Assembly: GCF_050753345.1 (NCBI RefSeq) | Contig: NZ_JBLZFX010000005.1 | Coordinates: 79,158 to 143,157 of the forward strand | DNA from: Alkalinema pantanalense | Lineage (GTDB): Bacteria > Cyanobacteriota > Cyanobacteriia > Leptolyngbyales > Leptolyngbyaceae | DNA length: 64,000 nucleotides | Direction: 5' to 3' | In this document: in pieces, positions 51,968-59,725 of the stretch | How positions within the stretch are numbered: position 1 is the first letter of the stretch | How the letters are laid out: the number at the start of each line of letters is the position of its first letter | Notes under the pieces: generated by a model | The model's database searches: none | Told to the model about the DNA's origin: nothing | Seen by the model: only the letters and a program-made list of their open reading frames with translations | Made by a program: the position numbers and the translations under genes

Positions 51968-51996
51968 CTAATCCACAACAGAGGCTTTTGTATCCT

Positions 51997-53280
51997 ATGA
52001 GCAGTCACCATTCAGTCGTCATTGTTGGCGGTGGGCAGGCGGGGCTGGCCATGAGCTATTGCCTGAAAGAGCGCGGCATTGACCATCTGATTTTCGAGAA
52101 AAATCAAATTGGGTATGCCTGGAGAGAAAAGCGGTGGGATAGTTTTTGTCTGGTCACACCCAACTGGCAATGTCAGTTGCCGGGATTTCCCTATCCGGGG
52201 AACGACCCCCAGGGATTCATGGTGAAAGATGAAATTGTCCAGTATATCCAAGCCTTTGCAGCCTCCTTTGAGCCACCGATCCGGGAAGGCGTAGCGGTAT
52301 CGAGGCTGTGGAAAGACGAAACCCACAATCGCTTTGAACTGGAGACCTCGATCGGCACCTATACCGCCGATCAGGTGGTCATTGCCACGGGCGGCTATCA
52401 CCTGCCCAAAATTCCCCGCATGGCTGAGCGACTCCCGGCCACAGTCCAGCAAATTCATGCATCGGAGTATAAGAATCCAGATGCCTTACCACCGGGAGCA
52501 GTGCTGGTGGTGGGCACGGGCCAATCGGGCTGCCAAATTGCCGAGGATTTGCATCTGGCGGGTCGGATTGTGCATTTGAGTGTGGGCAGTGCGCCGCGAT
52601 CGCCCCGTCGTTACCGGGGCAAAGACGTGGTGGACTGGTTGGATCAGATGGGGTATTACGACTTACCGATTGACGAGCATCCCCAAAAGGACAAGGTCCG
52701 CGCCAAGGCCAACCATTACCTAACCGGACGCGATGGTGGGCGGGAGATTGACCTACGGCAGTTTGCCAAGGAAGGAATGCAACTGCACGGACGGTTACAG
52801 CGGATTGACGGGACACAGCTTCAGTTTAATCCCGACCTGAAGCAACATTTAGACCAAGCCGATGCCGTCTGCGAAAGCATTAAACAGACCATTGACAAGT
52901 TCATTGCCAAAAACCATCTGGATGCCCCTACCGAACCGCCTTACCAGCCCGTTTGGCAACCGACTGAGGAGCACCTCGCGATCGAGATTGTGGCCGCCAA
53001 CATCCAGACCGTGATCTGGTGTACGGGGTATCAAACAGACTTTAGCTGGGTGGATATGCCCGTGTTTAACGGCAAAGGCTATCCCAGCCATGAGCGCGGC
53101 GTCACTCCCATCTGGGGGCTGTACTTTCTGGGGTTGCCCTGGCTGTATACCTGGGGTTCGGGGCGATTTTCCGGCATTGCGCGGGATGCGGTCTATCTAG
53201 CTGATTACCTGACGGCACGGCGACGAATTTCAACCAACAATGCCTGGAGTGTGGTGAATGAATTTTTGCTCGGGTCGTAA
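51997..53280 (+). CDS. Nit1C flavin-dependent oxidoreductase (MSMEG_0569 family)
   Basis: This is an FAD/NAD(P)H-binding monooxygenase-like protein, 427 residues from ATG 51997. The FAD fold is VVIVGGGQAGLAMSYCLKER (about 6-26) and the NADPH fold VLVVGTGQSGCQIAEDL (about 167-183), with ATGGYHLPKIP between. The WREKRWDSFCLVTPNW segment is typical of the MSMEG_0569 family, a constant member of Nit1C clusters. It probably oxidises an amine or nitrile-related intermediate; substrate unknown. A TTG start at 51988 is possible but ATG is preferred. A canonical NtcA promoter precedes it, with a REP-like element in the leader. Confidence 0.88.
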   Translation: MSSHHSVVIVGGGQAGLAMSYCLKERGIDHLIFEKNQIGYAWREKRWDSFCLVTPNWQCQLPGFPYPGNDPQGFMVKDEIVQYIQAFAASFEPPIREGVAVSRLWKDETHNRFELETSIGTYTADQVVIATGGYHLPKIPRMAERLPATVQQIHASEYKNPDALPPGAVLVVGTGQSGCQIAEDLHLAGRIVHLSVGSAPRSPRRYRGKDVVDWLDQMGYYDLPIDEHPQKDKVRAKANHYLTGRDGGREIDLRQFAKEGMQLHGRLQRIDGTQLQFNPDLKQHLDQADAVCESIKQTIDKFIAKNHLDAPTEPPYQPVWQPTEEHLAIEIVAANIQTVIWCTGYQTDFSWVDMPVFNGKGYPSHERGVTPIWGLYFLGLPWLYTWGSGRFSGIARDAVYLADYLTARRRISTNNAWSVVNEFLLGS

Positions 53281-53383
53281 TCCCGATCACCTATCGATTT
53301 AAACAGGTATGACAGGCCGATCGCTCCAACCTCAGCCCATTGGCGATCGCGAACCTGACCCTATGGGTAGTCTTCTAGACTCT

Positions 53384-53426
53384 GTAACTGGAGATACAAA
53401 TCCCCGTTCTGACACCCTCATAATGT
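53384..53426 (+). promoter_or_regulatory. NtcA-activated promoter before the Sll0783-family gene
   Basis: GTAACTGGAGATAC (53384-53397) fits GTA-N8-TAC, and with flanks TGTA-N8-TACA. After 23 nt comes TAATGT (53421-53426), a TAN3T -10 box. The layout is canonical for NtcA-activated promoters. A ribosome binding site, AAGGAAG, precedes the ATG at 53461. Confidence 0.8.
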
Positions 53427-53460
53427 GGCTGGAAACCCAGCAAAACAAAAGGAAGCAATT

Positions 53461-53943
53461 ATGGCTGAAGTAACTGCCCCAGCGCATCAAACTGGTGATT
53501 TCTTTGTTGATTACGAAGAAAAGGTTTTTCCCGATGTCAAAGCTGATCCGGGCGAAAAAGCCCTGGTGACCTTCCACACCGTTGCCTTTGAAGGCTCAAT
53601 TGGTTTTGTCAACTTGCTGCAAGCCACCCGACTACAGCGTAAGGGCTTTGAGACTTCAGTGCTGTTGTATGGCCCCGGTGTGACCTTGGGTGTGCAGCGA
53701 GGATTTCCTAAACTCGGTGATGCCGCCTTTCCAGGTCACCAAAACTTCAACGAGCAACTGACCAAGTTTATGGCCGAAGGTGGCAAAGTCTATGCCTGTC
53801 GCTTTGCGCTACAAGCCCTGTATGGTCACGGCGAACCCTCGTTGATTCCTGGCATTCGTCCGATCAATCCGCTGGATGTCCTGGATTTGGTGTTGCTGCA
53901 TCGCAAAGATGGAGCCTTCATTCTCGATACCTGGACACTCTAG
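53461..53943 (+). CDS. MSMEG_0572/Sll0783 family nitrogen-starvation protein
   Basis: The 160-residue protein belongs to the family named after Synechocystis Sll0783, found in Nit1C clusters. Sll0783 is strongly induced by nitrogen starvation and its loss impairs polyhydroxybutyrate accumulation; the molecular role is unknown. The fold suggested by EKALVTFHTVAFEGSIGFVN, ETSVLLYGPGVTLGVQRGFP and EGGKVYACRFALQALYG resembles DsrE-like sulfur-carrier folds, with a Cys at KVYACRFAL. ATG 53461 has AAGGAAG upstream, and a consensus NtcA promoter lies before it. The nitrilase gene begins 23 bp after its stop. Confidence 0.9.
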   Translation: MAEVTAPAHQTGDFFVDYEEKVFPDVKADPGEKALVTFHTVAFEGSIGFVNLLQATRLQRKGFETSVLLYGPGVTLGVQRGFPKLGDAAFPGHQNFNEQLTKFMAEGGKVYACRFALQALYGHGEPSLIPGIRPINPLDVLDLVLLHRKDGAFILDTWTL

Positions 53944-53966
53944 GATTTTTACTCTTCCAATCACCC

Positions 53967-54983
53967 ATGGATTATTCACGCATTGTTCGTGCAGCGGCAG
54001 TTCAAATCAGTCCAGTGCTGTTTAGCCGCGAGGGCACAACCGAGAAAGTCTTGCAGGCGATCGCCAAAGCAGCTTCGGAAGGGGCGCAACTGTTGGTTTT
54101 TCCCGAAACCGTCGTGCCCTACTATCCCTACTTTTCCTTTGTGCAACCGCCCGTCCTGATGGGCAAAGAGCACATGCGGCTGTACGAAGAAGCCGTGACA
54201 ATTCCAGGGCCAACCACCGATGCCGTCAGTCAGGCTGCCTGTTCCTACAATATCGTCGTTGTCTTGGGAGTCAATGAGCGCGATCATGGCTCCCTCTACA
54301 ACACTCAACTAATCTTTGATGCGGATGGCACCCTGTTGCTGAAACGGCGCAAGATGACCCCGACCTACCATGAGCGCATGGTGTGGGGGCAGGGCGATGG
54401 AGCTGGACTGCGAACGGTGGACACCGCAGTGGGACGGGTGGGTGCGTTGGCCTGTTGGGAGCATTACAATCCCCTGGCTCGCTTTGCCCTGATGACCCAG
54501 CATGAACAAATCCACTGTGCTCAGTTTCCCGGATCGATGGTCGGGCAGATTTTTGCCGATCAAATGGAAGTGACCATCCGCCACCATGCCCTGGAATCGG
54601 GCTGTTTTGTGATCAATGCCACGGCGTGGCTGTCGCCGGAACAGGTGGGGCAAATTACCCCGGATGAAAAGCTGCAACGGTTCCTCAGCAACGGCTGTAA
54701 TACGGCAATTATTGGCCCGGAGGGCAATCACCTGTGTCCCCCTGTGACCGAGGGAGAGGGAATGGCGATCGCTGACCTCGACTTCTCCCTGATTACCAAG
54801 CGCAAACGGATGATGGACTCCGTGGGGCATTACTCCCGCCCAGACTTACTGCAACTGCATGCCAACCTGACCGCTCAACCCCTAATCGTCCCCACGCCTG
54901 TTCCAGATTTAGCCCAACTGGATTTGCCCGTTCCAGACGCGAATGCCGTTGCACCTGCGTTCACCCTGAATGAATCACCATGA
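53967..54983 (+). CDS. Nitrilase (Sll0784 family)
   Basis: The 338-residue enzyme has the complete nitrilase triad: Glu47 (LLVFPETVVPYYPY), Lys129 (KRRKMTPTYHERMVWGQG) and Cys163 (GALACWEHYNPL). The family includes Nit6803 of Synechocystis, which hydrolyses dinitriles such as fumaronitrile. In Nit1C clusters it is the central hydrolase, turning a nitrile into acid plus ammonia; the cluster has been linked to cyanide use as a nitrogen source in a pseudomonad. Its stop overlaps the start of the NTF2-like gene (ATGA at 54980-54983). Natural substrate here is unknown. Confidence 0.95.
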   Translation: MDYSRIVRAAAVQISPVLFSREGTTEKVLQAIAKAASEGAQLLVFPETVVPYYPYFSFVQPPVLMGKEHMRLYEEAVTIPGPTTDAVSQAACSYNIVVVLGVNERDHGSLYNTQLIFDADGTLLLKRRKMTPTYHERMVWGQGDGAGLRTVDTAVGRVGALACWEHYNPLARFALMTQHEQIHCAQFPGSMVGQIFADQMEVTIRHHALESGCFVINATAWLSPEQVGQITPDEKLQRFLSNGCNTAIIGPEGNHLCPPVTEGEGMAIADLDFSLITKRKRMMDSVGHYSRPDLLQLHANLTAQPLIVPTPVPDLAQLDLPVPDANAVAPAFTLNESP

Positions 54984-55405
54984 AACCTCCCCTACCCCCG
55001 TTTACCCTAGAAACCGCCAAAGCCAAAGTCCAGGCGGCTGAAGATGCCTGGAATACCCGTGACCCAGAACGTGTCGCCCTCGCCTATACCGAAGATTCCG
55101 AATGGCGCAATCGGGCTGAGTTTTTGGCTGGACGTGCCCAAATTGTGGAATTTCTCAAGCGGAAATGGGCGAAAGAATTGGACTATCGCTTGAAAAAGGA
55201 ACTGTGGTGCTTTATGGAGAATCGCATTGCGGTGCGGTTTGAATACGAATGGCACGACGATTCTGGCTTCTGGTATCGCTCCTACGGCAATGAAAACTGG
55301 GAGTTTGCTGACAATGGGCTGATGATGCGCCGATTCGCCAGCATTAACGATGTTCCGATTCAAGAATCCGATCGCAAATTTCGCTGGGAGCGGCAACCCA
55401 CATGA
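54980..55405 (+). CDS. NTF2-like protein (DUF1348) embedded in the Nit1C operon
   Basis: The 141-residue protein is a single NTF2/SnoaL-like domain: LETAKAKVQAAEDAWNTRDP, ALAYTEDSEWRNRAEFLAGR, FLKRKWAKELDYRLKKELWC, VRFEYEWHDDSGFWYRSYGN. It matches the DUF1348 group. It overlaps nitrilase by 4 bp at the start and the radical SAM gene by 4 bp at the end (ATGA on both sides), so it is tightly coupled to both. NTF2 folds often bind small hydrophobic ligands or act as isomerases or lyases. I do not recall it as a standard member of Nit1C. A role in processing the cluster's intermediate is inferred from this coupling only. Confidence 0.85.
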   Translation: MKPPLPPFTLETAKAKVQAAEDAWNTRDPERVALAYTEDSEWRNRAEFLAGRAQIVEFLKRKWAKELDYRLKKELWCFMENRIAVRFEYEWHDDSGFWYRSYGNENWEFADNGLMMRRFASINDVPIQESDRKFRWERQPT

Positions 55406-56523
55406 CTCAGCAACACCTAAATCAACACCCTCTGACGAAGCAAGAGCTCATTGCTCAACTCCAGACCTATGGGTTGCAATGGATTGAACCCCCATCAACC
55501 GTGATGGGTCGCAAGGGGGGCGCGGGGCCGTCCGATCACAAAGCCATCACCATTGATGACACCACGGTAATGGTGCCGATCTTTACCGAGTCGGCGACGC
55601 GATCGCCCTATGCCGCTGTGCTCGACTCCATCCCCGGTCAAGCCAAGCTGCGCTTTCACGATCACGACATCGCCCAGATTTCCTTTCCCCAGCGGCCTCG
55701 GTTTTATGACCTCAGCACCGCCGATGGCATTCCCTACTGGAAAATCGCCCTACTGCACAGCCGAGATGTCCTCGCAACTACGGTCTTGCAAACTTGTATG
55801 CGCTACAACGACACGGCCACCTCTTGCCAGTTTTGCGCCATCGGCCAGTCGCTAGAGGCGGGGCGCACCATTGCCCGCAAAACCCCGGCGCAACTGGCGG
55901 AAGTGGCCGAAGCTGCCGTGCGCTTGGATGGGGTGCGGCAACTGGTGATGACCACGGGAACGCCCAACACGAGCGATCGCGGTGCGGCGTACCTGACTGA
56001 ATGCGCCAAAGCCATTAAAGCCAGGGTGGATTTGCCAATCCAGGCGCAATGTGAACCCCCGGACGACTTTGTTTGGTTCGAGCGGATGCATGCTGCCGGG
56101 ATTGAAAACCTGGGAATGCATCTGGAGGCCGCCGATCCAACCATCAGAGCCAGCATCATGCCCGGCAAAGCGTCGGTGCCGCTCAGTTACTACTTTGAGG
56201 CGTTCCAAGCCTCGGTGAAAATTTTTGGCTGGGGACAGGTGAGTACCTATCTCCTGGCCGGGTTGGGCGATAGTTTGGAAACATTGACGGAGATGTGCGA
56301 TCGCCTGATTCAAATCGGGGTCTATCCCTTTGTCGTCCCGTTTGTGCCAATCACGGGCACGCCGCTGGCGCATCATCCTGCCCCCAGCAGTGAATTCATG
56401 CAGGCTGTCTATGAGCGCGTCGGCGCAATGCTGAAGCAGTCCGGGTTACGCTCTGCCGACATGAAAGCCGGATGCGCCAAATGTGGAGCCTGTTCTGCCC
56501 TCTCCAGTTATGAAGCTGCTTGA
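55402..56523 (+). CDS. Radical SAM protein (MSMEG_0568 family)
   Basis: The 373-residue protein has the cluster-binding cysteines Cys132, Cys142 and Cys145 in LQTCMRYNDTATSCQFC, a C-x9-C-x2-C spacing unlike the common C-x3-C-x2-C but typical of this family. Downstream is the SAM barrel (LVMTTGTPNTSD, IQAQCEPPDDFVW, LGMHLEAADP). The C-terminus ends in GCAKCGACSAL, three Cys at C-x2-C-x2-C that could hold an auxiliary cluster. Radical SAM enzymes of Nit1C have no proven reaction. It overlaps the NTF2-like gene by 4 bp; the GNAT gene follows 15 bp after its stop. Confidence 0.9.
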   Translation: MTQQHLNQHPLTKQELIAQLQTYGLQWIEPPSTVMGRKGGAGPSDHKAITIDDTTVMVPIFTESATRSPYAAVLDSIPGQAKLRFHDHDIAQISFPQRPRFYDLSTADGIPYWKIALLHSRDVLATTVLQTCMRYNDTATSCQFCAIGQSLEAGRTIARKTPAQLAEVAEAAVRLDGVRQLVMTTGTPNTSDRGAAYLTECAKAIKARVDLPIQAQCEPPDDFVWFERMHAAGIENLGMHLEAADPTIRASIMPGKASVPLSYYFEAFQASVKIFGWGQVSTYLLAGLGDSLETLTEMCDRLIQIGVYPFVVPFVPITGTPLAHHPAPSSEFMQAVYERVGAMLKQSGLRSADMKAGCAKCGACSALSSYEAA

Positions 56524-56537
56524 ACTGTCTAAGAACC

Positions 56538-57071
56538 ATGAATTCCTATCAATTCAAACTGGCTACTACGTCTGAAGAAATCGCGGCTTACTATGCCCTG
56601 CGTCAGACCATTTTTGTCCACGAACAGCAGATCTTCCCCGACAGTGATGTGGATGAGATTGACGCGATCGCCTATCCCATCATTGCCGTCCATGCCAGCG
56701 GGACGACTGCACCCGAGTCTGGCTACTCCGCCGACCAGATTGTTGGCGTAGTGCGCATTTATGAAACGAGTCCCGGTTTCTGGTACGGCGGGCGATTGGG
56801 AACCCATCCAGACTATCGCAAAGGCTGGCAAATTGGCAAAGGGTTAATCTACAAGGCAGTGACAACGGCCAATACCTGGGGCTGTCAGCAATTCCTGGCC
56901 ACGGTGCAGCTTCAGAATGTGCGGTTTTTTCAGCGGTTGCACTGGCAGTCCGTTCAAGAAATGACTCTTTGCGATCGCCCACACCACCTGATGGAAGCGG
57001 ATCTCAACTTTTACCCGCCAGCCAACGAGATCCGGCCTGCCCAACCCTTTCAAGTCAGAGAAGCGTCCTGA
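56538..57071 (+). CDS. GNAT N-acetyltransferase (MSMEG_0567 N-terminal family)
   Basis: From ATG 56538 the protein has 177 residues with a GNAT fold: YYALRQTIFVHEQQIFPDSD, IVGVVRIYETSPGFWYGGRL, GTHPDYRKGWQIGKGLIYKA (acetyl-CoA loop, R-x-G-W-x-I-G), LATVQLQNVRFFQRLHW. In mycobacterial MSMEG_0567 this domain is fused to an AIR-synthase-like domain; here, as in Synechocystis (Sll0786 and Sll0787), the two are separate genes that overlap by one base (TGATG at 57069-57073). A TTG at 56520 is an unlikely start. Substrate is unknown; acetylation of a cluster intermediate is plausible. Confidence 0.88.
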   Translation: MNSYQFKLATTSEEIAAYYALRQTIFVHEQQIFPDSDVDEIDAIAYPIIAVHASGTTAPESGYSADQIVGVVRIYETSPGFWYGGRLGTHPDYRKGWQIGKGLIYKAVTTANTWGCQQFLATVQLQNVRFFQRLHWQSVQEMTLCDRPHHLMEADLNFYPPANEIRPAQPFQVREAS

Positions 57072-58042
57072 TGCTGACTGCCTTAGTTGCCCACTTGCAA
57101 ACTTCGATCGGGATTTTGCAGAAGCAAGATATTCAAACTGCCGCCCAGGTTTGCCAGTCGGCTACGCTTCGATCTCCCTTCCCTGTCCAACTGGGGGATG
57201 ACTGTGCCGCCATTCCCGACGGCGACGGCTATTTGCTCCTGGCCAGTGAAGGGATGATGCCGGGTTTTGTCGAGCAAGACCCTTGGTTTGCGGGTTGGTC
57301 AGCGGTGATGGTGAATGTCAGTGATATCTATGCCATGGGGGGACGGGCGATCGCGGTTGTCGATACCCTGTGGAGTCAGTCTGCGGAGCAAGCGCAACCG
57401 CTCTGGGCGGGCATGCAAGCTGCTGCTCGCGCCTACAATGTGCCCATCATCGGGGGTCACACCAACTGCCATAGTGTCTACAATGCCCTCTCAGTCTCAA
57501 TTCTGGGACGAGCCAGCCGCCTGATCACCAGCTTTGATGCCCAACCGGGGCAGCACTTGCTGATGGTGGTTGATCTGAAGGGTCAAATGCATCCCCGCTT
57601 TCCGTTCTGGAATGCCGCCACCAGTGCAGACCCCGCGCAATTGCAGGAAAAGTTAGCTCTGTTGCCCCAGATTGCCGAACGGGATCTGTGTCGAGCCGGA
57701 AAGGATATCAGCATGGGCGGCATCATTGGCACGACCCTGATGCTGCTGGAAACCTCCGGCAAGGGTGCCATCCTAAATCTGGAAGCCATTCCCCGTCCCG
57801 CCCGTGTGCCCCTGGAAACCTGGCTGACTGCCTTTCCCAGTTATGGCTTTTTACTCAGTGTGAACGCGGCTCAGGTGCCGTTGGTGCAGCAGTTGTTTCG
57901 CGATCGCCACCTAGCCTGCGAAGTGATTGGTGAAGTCAATTGCAGTTCTGAACTGGTGTTACAACTGCAACAGGAATCCATCCGCTTTTGGGATTTAGGC
58001 CAACGCCCCCTAACGGGATTTAAACCTGACCTGGCAGGATAG
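57071..58042 (+). CDS. AIR synthase-related protein (Sll0787 family)
   Basis: The 323-residue protein has the PurM/HypE/ThiL-like fold: GDDCAAIPDGDGYLLLASEG (metal and ATP-binding start), VNVSDIYAMGGRAIAVVDTL, GGHTNCHS, and the C-terminal AGKDISMGGIIGTTLMLLET, PSYGFLLSVNA. Such enzymes activate carbonyls or thiocarboxylates with ATP (PurM, HypE makes a cyano group from carbamoyl). A HypE-like reaction would fit nitrile chemistry, but this is speculation. ATG 57071 overlaps the GNAT stop by one base. The extended frame from 56969 is the GNAT gene in another frame and is not adopted. Confidence 0.9.
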   Translation: MLTALVAHLQTSIGILQKQDIQTAAQVCQSATLRSPFPVQLGDDCAAIPDGDGYLLLASEGMMPGFVEQDPWFAGWSAVMVNVSDIYAMGGRAIAVVDTLWSQSAEQAQPLWAGMQAAARAYNVPIIGGHTNCHSVYNALSVSILGRASRLITSFDAQPGQHLLMVVDLKGQMHPRFPFWNAATSADPAQLQEKLALLPQIAERDLCRAGKDISMGGIIGTTLMLLETSGKGAILNLEAIPRPARVPLETWLTAFPSYGFLLSVNAAQVPLVQQLFRDRHLACEVIGEVNCSSELVLQLQQESIRFWDLGQRPLTGFKPDLAG

Positions 58043-58048
58043 CCCACG

Positions 58049-59209
58049 ATGCAGATTGCCCTATTCACCTACTCCACTAAACCCAGAGGCAGCGTCATCC
58101 ATACCCTGGAACTGGCAGAGGCACTCCAACACCTCGGTCACACAGTCTGCATCTACGCTTTGGATAAAGATGGCAGTGGCTTTGGCCGATCGCTCACCTG
58201 CGCCTACCAACCCGTTCCAGCCAGTGCCGCTCCCGCCGCCATTGACCAACTGATTCAGCAGCGCATCCGAGAATTCGTCACATTTTTGGATGGACATCTA
58301 GCCAATTGCCAGTATGAAATTTTCCATGCCCAAGATTGCCTGAGTGCCAATGCCCTGGCAATATTACGGCAGCAGGGCAAAATTCCCCATTTTGTCCGTA
58401 CCGTGCACCACATTGAGGATTACCAGAGTATTTATCTCCAGCAGTGCCAGCAGCGATCGATTGAGGACGCGGATCTGTGCCTGTGTGTTAGCGACTACTG
58501 GCAGCAGCAGTTAGCCCAGCAGTATCACATCCACGCCCCCAGAGTGGTGAATGGGGTGAACCGCGATCGCTTTGCTGTTCACCTGCCTAACCCGCAACCC
58601 CTCCGCCAACAATGGGGCATGACCGGAACTCCCGTGTTCCTGACCGTTGGAGGCATCGAACCGCGCAAGAATACCCTGCAATTGCTCAACGCCTTTGCCC
58701 AAGTGTGTCAGACCCTGCCCCACGCCCAGTTAGTGATTGCCGGAGGTGCGACGCTATTTGACTATCAGGCGTACCGGGAGCAGTGCTTGCAACGGATGCA
58801 GGATCTTGAGTTGGAGCAGGCGATCGCCCTCCCTGGCGTAATTCCCGATGCTGATCTGCCCAGTCTGTATCGCTGTGCCGACAGCTTTGTCTTCCCATCG
58901 GTGAAAGAGGGCTGGGGATTGGTGGTGCTAGAAGCCTTAGCCAGTGAGTTACCCGTGATTGTCTCCCAGCAGGCTCCCTTCACCGAATTTCTGACCCCTG
59001 AGCAGGCCCTTTTCGTTGACCCCTCAAATCCCGATACCATTGCCCAGGCGATGTTACAGAGTGTCCAACCCCAGGTTGCCCAGGCATTGGTGCACAACAG
59101 TCGCACTGTGCTAGAAACCTATTCCTGGAAAACGTCCGCTACAATGCACATCAATCATTATCAAGGATTCACCCATGCCAGAAATGCGCTTCAAAATTCA
59201 ATGGCCTGA
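58049..59209 (+). CDS. Glycosyltransferase (MSMEG_0565 family)
   Basis: The 386-residue protein is a GT4-type (GT-B fold) transferase. The N-terminal domain begins MQIALFTYSTKPRGSVIHTL with the donor/acceptor loop GSVIHTLELAEAL. The C-terminal domain carries LTVGGIEPRKNTLQLLNAF and the E-x7-E motif in SVKEGWGLVVLEALASELPV. A sugar donor cannot be inferred. Within Nit1C clusters this gene is often present, pointing to glycosylation of the product. It starts 6 bp after the AIR-synthase-like gene, and its last 35 bp overlap the MSMEG_0570-type gene. Confidence 0.9.
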   Translation: MQIALFTYSTKPRGSVIHTLELAEALQHLGHTVCIYALDKDGSGFGRSLTCAYQPVPASAAPAAIDQLIQQRIREFVTFLDGHLANCQYEIFHAQDCLSANALAILRQQGKIPHFVRTVHHIEDYQSIYLQQCQQRSIEDADLCLCVSDYWQQQLAQQYHIHAPRVVNGVNRDRFAVHLPNPQPLRQQWGMTGTPVFLTVGGIEPRKNTLQLLNAFAQVCQTLPHAQLVIAGGATLFDYQAYREQCLQRMQDLELEQAIALPGVIPDADLPSLYRCADSFVFPSVKEGWGLVVLEALASELPVIVSQQAPFTEFLTPEQALFVDPSNPDTIAQAMLQSVQPQVAQALVHNSRTVLETYSWKTSATMHINHYQGFTHARNALQNSMA

Positions 59210-59468
59210 TGGCACTGAGGAAATCTGCTATTCCCCGTCCCTGGTGGTTAAAGAGTACTTCACCCCGGATCAGTCCTATCCGTTGGATGATTTTGTAGCG
59301 CGATCGCGCACCGCCTTAACCATTGCCAGCGATCGCGTGCAAGCCAAGTATGGAATGCCCTGTAGCCTCGCCCTGAATCAATTAAGCCAAATTGAGCGCC
59401 GAGCCGATCAGTTCCAACAAAAAGCAACCATTCCTATTGCCGTTAAGGTTATTCAATTCATCGAATGA
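59175..59468 (+). CDS. MSMEG_0570 family nitrogen-starvation response protein
   Basis: The 97-residue protein begins MPEMRFKIQWPDGTEEICYS and continues with SLVVKEYFTPDQSYPLDDFV, the family signature, and an all-helical end (LSQIERRADQFQQKA). It is a small partner protein of Nit1C clusters with unknown biochemistry. Its start lies inside the glycosyltransferase gene (35-bp overlap), which implies coupled translation. It is the last gene of the cluster. No terminator is visible; a 108-bp repeat starts 72 bp downstream. Confidence 0.9.
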   Translation: MPEMRFKIQWPDGTEEICYSPSLVVKEYFTPDQSYPLDDFVARSRTALTIASDRVQAKYGMPCSLALNQLSQIERRADQFQQKATIPIAVKVIQFIE

Positions 59469-59539
59469 GGTGTAGTCATTCACTCCCCGTCAGCTACCCT
59501 GTACACACAAGTCGATCTCAAACTCGTTTTCCAAAGACC

Positions 59540-59647
59540 TTAGGGATTTGCCAAGAAATAATATCCCCTCTTCATTCCCCTACCCTCCTACCCTTTTACG
59601 CTCCTACCCCTACCCAATTGAGATTTTATTGATGCGCTGTTCCCTTA
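59540..59647 (+). repeat. 108-bp dispersed repeat, copy 2
   Basis: Near-identical to 29875-29982 in the same orientation, with two mismatches (C for A after GGATTTGC, A for G in CAATTGGGATTT). It lies at the downstream edge of the Nit1C block, between it and the cadD-like gene. High identity with no coding role suggests recent copying. Confidence 0.9.
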
Positions 59648-59725
59648 ATTCTTGAATGACGTTGAGAGTGTTCTTACGGCCTGTGAGTCTAAACCCCAGT
59701 TCTCAGAATAATTTGGCCAGCACAG

